Shown: piece by piece, positions 57,527 to 64,000 of the stretch
Numbering within the stretch: the stretch's first letter is position 1
Layout: each line of letters starts with the position of its first letter
Source: Porodaedalea pini
Lineage: Eukaryota > Basidiomycota > Agaricomycetes > Hymenochaetales > Hymenochaetaceae
Reading direction: 5' to 3'
Length of the DNA: 64,000 nt
Assembly: GCA_002794775.1 (NCBI GenBank)
Contig: NBAY01000026.1
Span: 434,001 to 498,000, forward strand
The notes under the pieces: model-generated
Told to the model about the DNA's origin: nothing
Database searches by the model: none
What the model saw: the letters and a program-made list of their open reading frames with translations, nothing else
Position numbers and translations under genes: made by a program

Positions 57527-58115
57527 TATTTACCGCTGTAATATTAATAGTCAGCTAGTACACAATGGTCGATGATATGGTAATATATAAGTCATATAAA
57601 TTTTCCGACGGTACCGGTGCCTTGAGGATGTACGACCAGTCACGATCTCTGTTGGATTAGTAACTTAAAACATACGCTCAAAGCTTTGAAGTTTGTTGTA
57701 AGAGCCTGGCAACTTGCCATTGATTCTTCAGTAAATCTGCACTGGGCTCGAGCTGTAACATAGTGTCTTTGAGACGTGTGTGCTGAGTCTTGTGTCATGC
57801 CTAGCTTCTCTTCGCAGCTCGACTCGAATATTTTTGACGAAGAAAGCAGGAGCCACCATAGAGACGAAGCCGCTCGTCGAAAGCAAAATTGTTATGGCGT
57901 GAGGCTGTCTAGAATATGCAGGCTTCTCACGGTTTCTGCGACGTTTACAAATTACAGCAAGTTCTCAATATTATTAAAGATGCTCTACCATGCCTTGCTC
58001 AAGTCGAGTTCATCACCATCATAAAGACAGGCTAGCTTCGTTGATGGAAGCCTTACAAAGGAGTACTTGAAGAAATCTACTTCTACCTCGACAAAACTTC
58101 GCACATGACGCATGA
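57527..58115. other. Convergent intergenic stretch
   Basis: Lies between the J-like gene (+) and P450 3 (-). An 82-codon frame at 57776-58024 has no resemblance to known proteins. Confidence 0.5.
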
Positions 58116-60382
58116 TCACAGCCTAGGCGTCAGCACGACAGGCAGCTTGCCATTACTTACTATAAAGAAGTCGTGTAGATCTTCCTCCCATTTATTCGGA
58201 TCGTATCCCGGAGCGAACTGAAACTCGAAACGCTGCATAAGGAGAGCAACAACCATGCGCATCTCCGCAATCGCGAGCGCACGTCCTGCGCAATTCGCGG
58301 GTCCATAGGAGAACGGGATGAACGCTGCTGTATCTGTGATCACTTCCGACTTCGAATTTGAGTCGAATGCATTTGGGTTGGAGGCTACAGAATGAGGAGT
58401 GCGCTTGACGATGTTGGACTGCAGCCAGCGGTCGGGCCAGAAAGCGTCCGGAGCGGGGGAGAAATAAGCCGGATTGCGGTGCAGAGCGTAAGGCGGGATG
58501 ACCACTGCTGTGCCTTCAGGGATGAAACTGAAAAATCCACCCATGACTAGTTAGCATTTGAGATATATATCTTCACCAAGGCAAACACGAACCGGTCTCC
58601 GATCCACTTCCCACCGCTTCCAGCCTCCGGTGCACGCTGCAGATAGCTAGGGACGGGTGGCTGTAGGCGCAATGTTTCATTTCTAGAGTACAGGCGTTCA
58701 TGAGGAATGATCAAATTAGTAGGAAGGAGCGCATTCGTACATGGCTGCATTGAGGAACGGCATTTCCGCGAGCTTCGACGTATCGAATGGATCGCCCTCG
58801 CCGGGCGGGAATGCTGTGTCGAGCTCCTTCTGCAGGCGCTTGTACTCCTGCGGGTTTCTGAGTATGAAATAGAACAGCCCACTGAGAGTCGTAGACGTCG
58901 TATCTGAGCCGGCGGCGATTGCAAGTCCACCGTCCGTCAGTATCTCCTCGTCTCTCGGTTGCACCTTCCCCACGCGCTCTTCATCGATCTGTGATATCAA
59001 ATCAGTGACCACAAAGAAGCAGAAATTAAAAGAGACGTACAAGGTGGTAGAACAGGTCCTTCGTTAATGATCCGTTCTCCTTGCGTGCGCGCACGCGTTC
59101 CATCCCAAATACATTGAAGGAGTCGATGTCCTTGCCTGAAAGGGGGAGCTTGCGCAGGAGAGGCAAGAGCCAAGGAATATGCTGGAAATATGCCATAAAT
59201 CTGCCAAATCCCATTCCAAATAAGAACTCAGGAATGGTATATGGTATATTATAGCCCAAACGTACTCTACGTCGGATTCCAGCAATGTCCAGACGCCAAC
59301 CTTGTCTCCAGCATCACGCATGAGCTCGAAGCCGCCCCCGAAGCTATAACATATGGTTAGTGCGGAGTATAAGGAGACCGTTGAATTTACGTACGCCATA
59401 TCACCCATGAAGTCCGTACTGCAAAGAAATCAGTGTCAACATATATTTCTAGTAGACTGAGAACAATTGTCTCACGCGAAATAGCTCAACCAATCTGCCA
59501 GGTTCACAGAAGGCACACCATTCTTCACAGAGCGCTTCTCAAGTTCTCCAATAAGCTGAAGCGCGCGCTTCTGGACGATTGGCTCGTAACCTTTCACCGC
59601 TGCTGTACTGAACGCGCGGTTCCAGGGCTTACGGCGTCGCACTCGGTCATGGGTCGAGCGCAAAGCAACAAGGGACGGCGGCAGGTCACGAGGCGTACGT
59701 TCTGACCACACTATACCGTACTACTAATAAATATTTGCATGTAATCAATAGAGGTGCGAAAACGTACTTGGTCCCTTAGGCATCCCATCGCCACCCAGAA
59801 TACTAGAGATTGCGGAAACATCTAAGACGGAGAGCTCATTGGGACCTATAATGAGGCGACGTTAACAGGAGCGTATTACCTGATCAAGTGCCAAGACCCA
59901 CCAACACGGACGTACGGTCCATACTTCTCATGTAACTCCTTGTGGTAGATATGATTCTTCCCCTTCGCCATGACAGACGCAGCCCAGAACTTCGAAATCT
60001 TCGCAAGCATAGGACCTGGGTACTTCGCAAGTGGATGCCAGGGCGAGAGTCGGTAGACAACGATGCTCGTCACCAAACAGAGGTAGAAGAGGGCGAACGC
60101 GCTGAGGACCGCGAGCACGGTCGAGCCATGGAAGTGAGGGAGGAAACAAACAGCAGGGAGACTTGGAACTGCTATGAGCAGGAAGAAATGGACGAAGAAA
60201 CGCGCTGCATCGGGTTCGAAGTGTTTGTAGATTGCATAGACTATCTGAAGGTCTGTAAATATTTATGTTTTTGAATGACATGACCGAGAGTCACCTACCA
60301 GTGCGCTTGCTACATCGAAGAGGAGTGCGTCATGAAAAGCGAGCTCCGGCACTTTCAGAGTACGCAGCATAGAGGCATCCAT
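58116..60382 (-). CDS. Cytochrome P450 monooxygenase 3 of the local family
   Basis: Start MDASMLRTLKVPELAFHDAL at 60382, stop at 58116, many small introns. The anchor exons are followed by [38 protein letters not shown] and [13 protein letters not shown]. The I-helix [16 protein letters not shown] lies near 58900 and the K-helix ETLRLQPPVPS near 58670. DAFWPDRW is near 58440, and the haem loop PFSYGPANCAGRA has its Cys at about 58290. All signature residues are present, so it should be active at the ER with its reductase. It is more distant from the other three local P450s: a different anchor exon, and FSYGPANC instead of FSAGNRNC. Substrate unknown. Confidence 0.85.
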
Positions 60383-62553
60383 GGTTACAATGCGGCAATG
60401 GGGATAAAATACGCCGGAATCATTTTTATGGAGACGCTTTATAGGCCTGACACTGGGAATCGAAATGCTCCGACGATCGAAGCTATGGATTCATAAGATC
60501 CAAGTGCGATACTGAATGCAAATGAGAAAGATCGTAAGCCAATATGGCCAAAAAGTGAAGGCGGGCAACTGTCCGTTATTGCGAACTCGCAAGAAGTCTT
60601 CCAGTTCATAATACTGAGTACGAGTTGGAGCCATTGATAGGTGCGTGAATGAATCAGACAAGCTTCTCGGACTTCGATAGAACCGGCCAGACGACATGAC
60701 CTACGTTTCGTCCCATAAGCACAACCCTATGAAGTACTGCCAGCCAGTTCTTTTCCCACCAGTTTGAAGCCCGCATCAACCATCTCCCAGCTTGAGAGGT
60801 AAACTTTCGGACATAGTTTCGCTCCCGGCAATGCGATGCGGGCATGCGCAGCTGTGGTGCTCTTGAGCGGAAAGCTTTTAATATTCGGTTTTGGAGGTCC
60901 CCTACAAGGTCTATTCCGGAACGTATGGAGCAAGATTTAGGGGCTGTGCAGTATTCTTTGCGGCTTCCGCAAATGACGGCAAAACAATACATAGTAATAA
61001 GTTTCATGCGTACATGTGTTAATTTTCCGTGTGGGATACTTGGTGCTCAGTGAAACAGTCAAATCCACAGTCAAGTCCTCTCCGCTACGGCCTTGCATTA
61101 CCAAAGCAGTGTTGTTAGTCTTGGGGAGAGGGGTATGAAGTGCACAGTTCGTCAAGGGTTCTCTAGTATGCTTACAGACGCTGCGAATCTCGCGTGAAAA
61201 ATGCCCCTTTGCGGCGTGAGAACTTGAATAACCTGACCAAACAATACTCACTCCTTCGAAGTTCAAACGCAACAAAGTGAACGTGCTGGCAGCTAGCTAG
61301 CTACTTGTACGCTCCTCGATATGCATCTTAGTACTGGGTACATGGTCCTGCGATTCGTAGAGTAAAGGTAGCGCCTCTCCGCGCTCTCCTTTCTCTGAAA
61401 CGACCCTTCTCATGTAAAATCCTGAAAAGAGAGCAGAGGGACAACATCAGACTTCAACAGTGAATTCGAGATAATGCAGCGTTGTTCTGGGCGTCGGAAA
61501 CTGCTATGCTCTGGCGAACTTCGTATAAGCGACGGATGGAAACCGTAGCCGACGAAGTACGAGTGGTTCATTACTTGGCCTCCGACTCCGAAATGCGGAA
61601 GAAGACAAAGTCTTCTAATTACAGTGGCCATAAAGTCCGAGACTTATCGGTCTGATAAACAGAATGAGCTCATCTGACTTCCTCCTCAGTATGATGCGCG
61701 AGGTCGCGCAATTAGGAACGTGGGTAAGAAGCACTCGCATGAAGAGCACGAGGCATTCAACTGGATAGAGGACATGACGATAACCAAGAAATACATTGCG
61801 GACAATTGTCGATCCATGAGAGGTGCGAGGGTCGACAGCGACGTCATCAGAAAGGTAAAGTCCGTAATCTAGCATGCACCGTATTCTCACCTAGGCTGCT
61901 GAGGCTTCGTAGTATCAGGCACTGTGTCGGCGCCAGCATTGGCGAGGAGCGTGGGAACTATCGCGACGCCATTTGAAGCTGAGTTGACCCCAGGACTAGG
62001 ACTTATTAGTATTACATTCAGGAGGAGCTGCGAGGGTACGATTTGCCATAGACACTTCTGTGTTGCGCACATACAGTTCGCCCTACATGGTAGCAGGAGG
62101 ACACATCCTTCGGCTCGCAGATTCCAAAAACCCCGAACGACGTGTTGGAAGATGTCTACATATGCTTGAGGATGATCACTGGCATTGCGGTGCGCAGCCT
62201 GGACATTTAAATCCGACACGACCAGTTTGTATGGACAAAGATGTAGATGGTGAGAGCCGGTTTTGTTCTCCATCACTTATGAGATGGCCCGGGACCGATG
62301 TAGAACTCTCCAATCTGGCTCAGCTCGAAGTCGATGGAGAATGAGGAAAGAAGTTAGAATGAGATGGGTACTCTTGTATACCTTAGTCAGCGAGAAGTAG
62401 ACTATCCATCTTGAAGTTGCCTTTAATGAAATGAACTCGGTAAGTCTTGTTCTATGGACATAAGAAGTACTAGTGCATCGTAAATCTCTGGTCGAGAGGC
62501 TGCGAACCAGAATACCAATAGGAGAAGGAAAAAGTTGATGTGTTTACTCGCTA
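60383..62553. other. No convincing gene
   Basis: A - strand stretch near 60750-60930 (ARIALPGAKLCPKVYLSS, then WEMVDAGFKLVGKELAG) looks protein-like. It is short, ends in a stop and has no recognised family; possibly an exon relic. The rest shows only short frames. Confidence 0.4.
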
Positions 62554-62651
62554 TGTCTCTGGTGTGAATCGAACACACGGCGCCACGGACTCTCAGAACA
62601 CCCAACCCTTATAGCCACAACGTGGCGATTTAACCACTAATCGACAGAGAC
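62554..62651 (-). tRNA. tRNA-His (GTG) with a 26-nt intron
   Basis: On the - strand the acceptor stem GTCTCTG (62645-62651) pairs fully with CAGAGAC (62555-62561). The D-arm has the TAGTGGTTA seen in eukaryotic tRNA-His. The anticodon stem is CCACG/CGTGG, with loop TTGTGGC giving anticodon GTG. The T-arm is GTGTG-TTCGATT-CACAC. A 26-nt intron (62589-62614) sits one base 3' of the anticodon, the canonical place. The discriminator is A. The spliced body is about 72 nt before addition of G-1 and CCA. The TTCGATTC and GATTAGTGG sequences could serve as B and A boxes of the internal promoter. Confidence 0.9.
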
Positions 62652-63353
62652 GATATACATATGTCTATAAATTTTCTGTTTCTTTATGTGTTCTCCATCA
62701 CGTGCATTTTTTTCTTATGGCCGTGACGGCGCGTTTGCTGCCTCCGCGTGACTTCCACTCGCGTCTTCCTTTCCTCCGTCAAGTGCGGCCGTAAAGCTTA
62801 GGGAAAGAAAATCTCAATTGCCCCTGAAACTTGCGGCCGTAATGTAAACCCAGCGTCTGAGCTGATACAGGACGAAAAGCTTCGGAATATCGGCGAGACG
62901 AGGTGCGTAAGCCTCTGCCTCTTCGGTGCCATGGCATTAACAGGCGTTTTTATCGTAACTTGAAGCATGCTCAGATAGAACTCTGTGTCGCTTGGAGTAA
63001 CAGTTGGGTGCTCTTGATGAACACACGGTGTGAACCGTCCTCTTTTGCGCCGATCAGTGCGCCTCCTTAGATCTGCGCGAACCGTCTCCTCGCCGCACTT
63101 CTCCTTTACTTCCATACGGATGGCCGTTAGTCCGTCTTGGAACCGCACACGCATGCATAGCATTCCAATATCCAAACTGAAACGCCCGTTTGCTACGTGA
63201 AATGCGTAATGCCTCTACGACGTCGAATGCCCGGGTGAGTTGCGCCCGTCGTCGGCCTCGGGCATGTCTTCTTAGCTGAGCCCACGCCTGTGGATACCTT
63301 AAAGCACGCCCGTAACGGTTAGGAGTCCTGTGCGCCAACCCCAAGCTTTCAAG
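62652..63353. other. Intergenic, upstream of P450 4
   Basis: No gene recognised; a 125-codon - strand frame (62798-63175) has no family resemblance. Confidence 0.5.
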
Positions 63354-64000
63354 ATGTTGCTCCCTTCGAACTACTACGCGAACGCGATAAGCGGCCTGCC
63401 CGTGCTCGATATACGTGATGCGTTTCTTTTCGTCGTCGCAGGTGCTCTCGTACGCTGCTTTCCCCTGTTGTTAGTTGCGTTTGCTCACACCTTTGTTTTG
63501 CAGGCGACCCACCTAATTTACAAGAAATACGAAGTGCAGCCCTCGAGCTATATTCCCACTTTCCTTCTTCTCATCGCAACGCCATATCTTTGCTCCTCCT
63601 TCCTCCTCGCGCACTTTGCATCAGCAGGTAGTGCCTATCTCGCCGGCTTCGGCGCGTTCTATGCCACGCTCTTGACTAGTATCGCGTGCTACCGTCTTTC
63701 GCCATGGCATCCGCTTGCAAAGTATCCTGGCCCCATCCTCGCGAAACTCTCGAAGTTCTGGATCATCTACATTATCTTGAAAGGCGACCAGCTGCGTGTG
63801 ATTGCAGATTTGCACAAAAAGCATGGACCCTATGTGCGCCTTGGTGAGTGGTGTCCTGATTCTAAAGTGCAGACAAACTTACAAGTTTGACGTCAGGCCC
63901 GAATGAGCTTTCCTTCGCCGACGCAGATCTTCTGCCCGCTCTCCTCGCCCCGGATATGCCGAGAGGCCCTAGTACGTTCTCTATGCATAAATTACTGTTT
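63354..64000 (+). CDS. Cytochrome P450 4 of the local family, 5' part, cut by right edge
   Basis: Start ATG 63354; exons 63354-63449, 63504-63843 and 63897-63971, then a donor GTACGT and the window end. The anchor exon has [18 protein letters not shown]. The next exon carries THLIYKKYEVQPSSYIPTF, a second hydrophobic stretch, and [20 protein letters not shown]. The third gives GPNELSFADADLLPALLAPD. It is very close to P450 1 and to the pseudogene at 50.2 kb, with the same intron positions and no break so far. The haem-binding half lies outside the window, so activity cannot be judged. Confidence 0.85.

Noticed and set aside
1..64000. CRISPR arrays, bacterial operons, viral genes
   Set aside because: No regularly spaced repeats, no operon-like intronless gene strings and no viral replication or capsid motifs were seen.

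Overview
The window looks like nuclear DNA of an agaricomycete fungus (Basidiomycota). Genes are split by many short introns of about 50-70 bp with GT-AG ends and CTAAC/CTGAC-like branch points. The protein families also fit: DUF6533 membrane proteins, a small secreted protein, expanded cytochrome P450s, a Plavaka-type transposase, DUF6698-like repeats and Pmp3 proteolipids. Nothing bacterial or viral was seen. All exon structures were read by eye from splice signals and family resemblance, so weakly conserved boundaries are approximate.

Layout. 0-2.2 kb holds the C-terminal part of a fungal-specific (Zn2Cys6-type) transcription factor, + strand, cut by the left edge. 2.8-17.2 kb is a repeat-rich block: a decayed unknown repeated gene with a heptapeptide repeat, a scrambled DUF6698 copy bracketed by ~317-bp direct repeats, a dead Plavaka transposase, a truncated Ku70 gene (N-terminal domain only), and a better-ordered second DUF6698 copy. 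Differences between copies, and most of their nonsense codons, look like C-to-T change at CpG sites, as expected if repeats are methylated and then decay.

18-35.8 kb holds single genes. Two DUF6533 paralogues flank a small secreted protein gene (two of its three introns are GC-AG) and a DHA2-type MFS transporter. They are followed by a frameshifted short-chain dehydrogenase, an intact zinc alcohol dehydrogenase and the first cytochrome P450. 37-45.4 kb holds two large, low-complexity, Ser/Ala-rich genes on the - strand. 45.4-50.2 kb has no convincing gene but contains an old ~0.6-kb tandem duplication.

50.2-64 kb holds three more P450s of the same local family (one pseudogene, one intact, one cut by the right edge). 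Between them lie two Pmp3 proteolipid genes, a J-domain-like gene lacking HPD, and a tRNA-His with an intron. P450s, two dehydrogenases and a transporter within 40 kb resemble a secondary-metabolism neighbourhood, but no backbone synthase is visible and co-function is only an inference. The observations I rate highest are the Ku_N-only Ku70 gene with intact splicing, the two GC-AG introns in one small gene, and the CpG-biased decay of the repeats.
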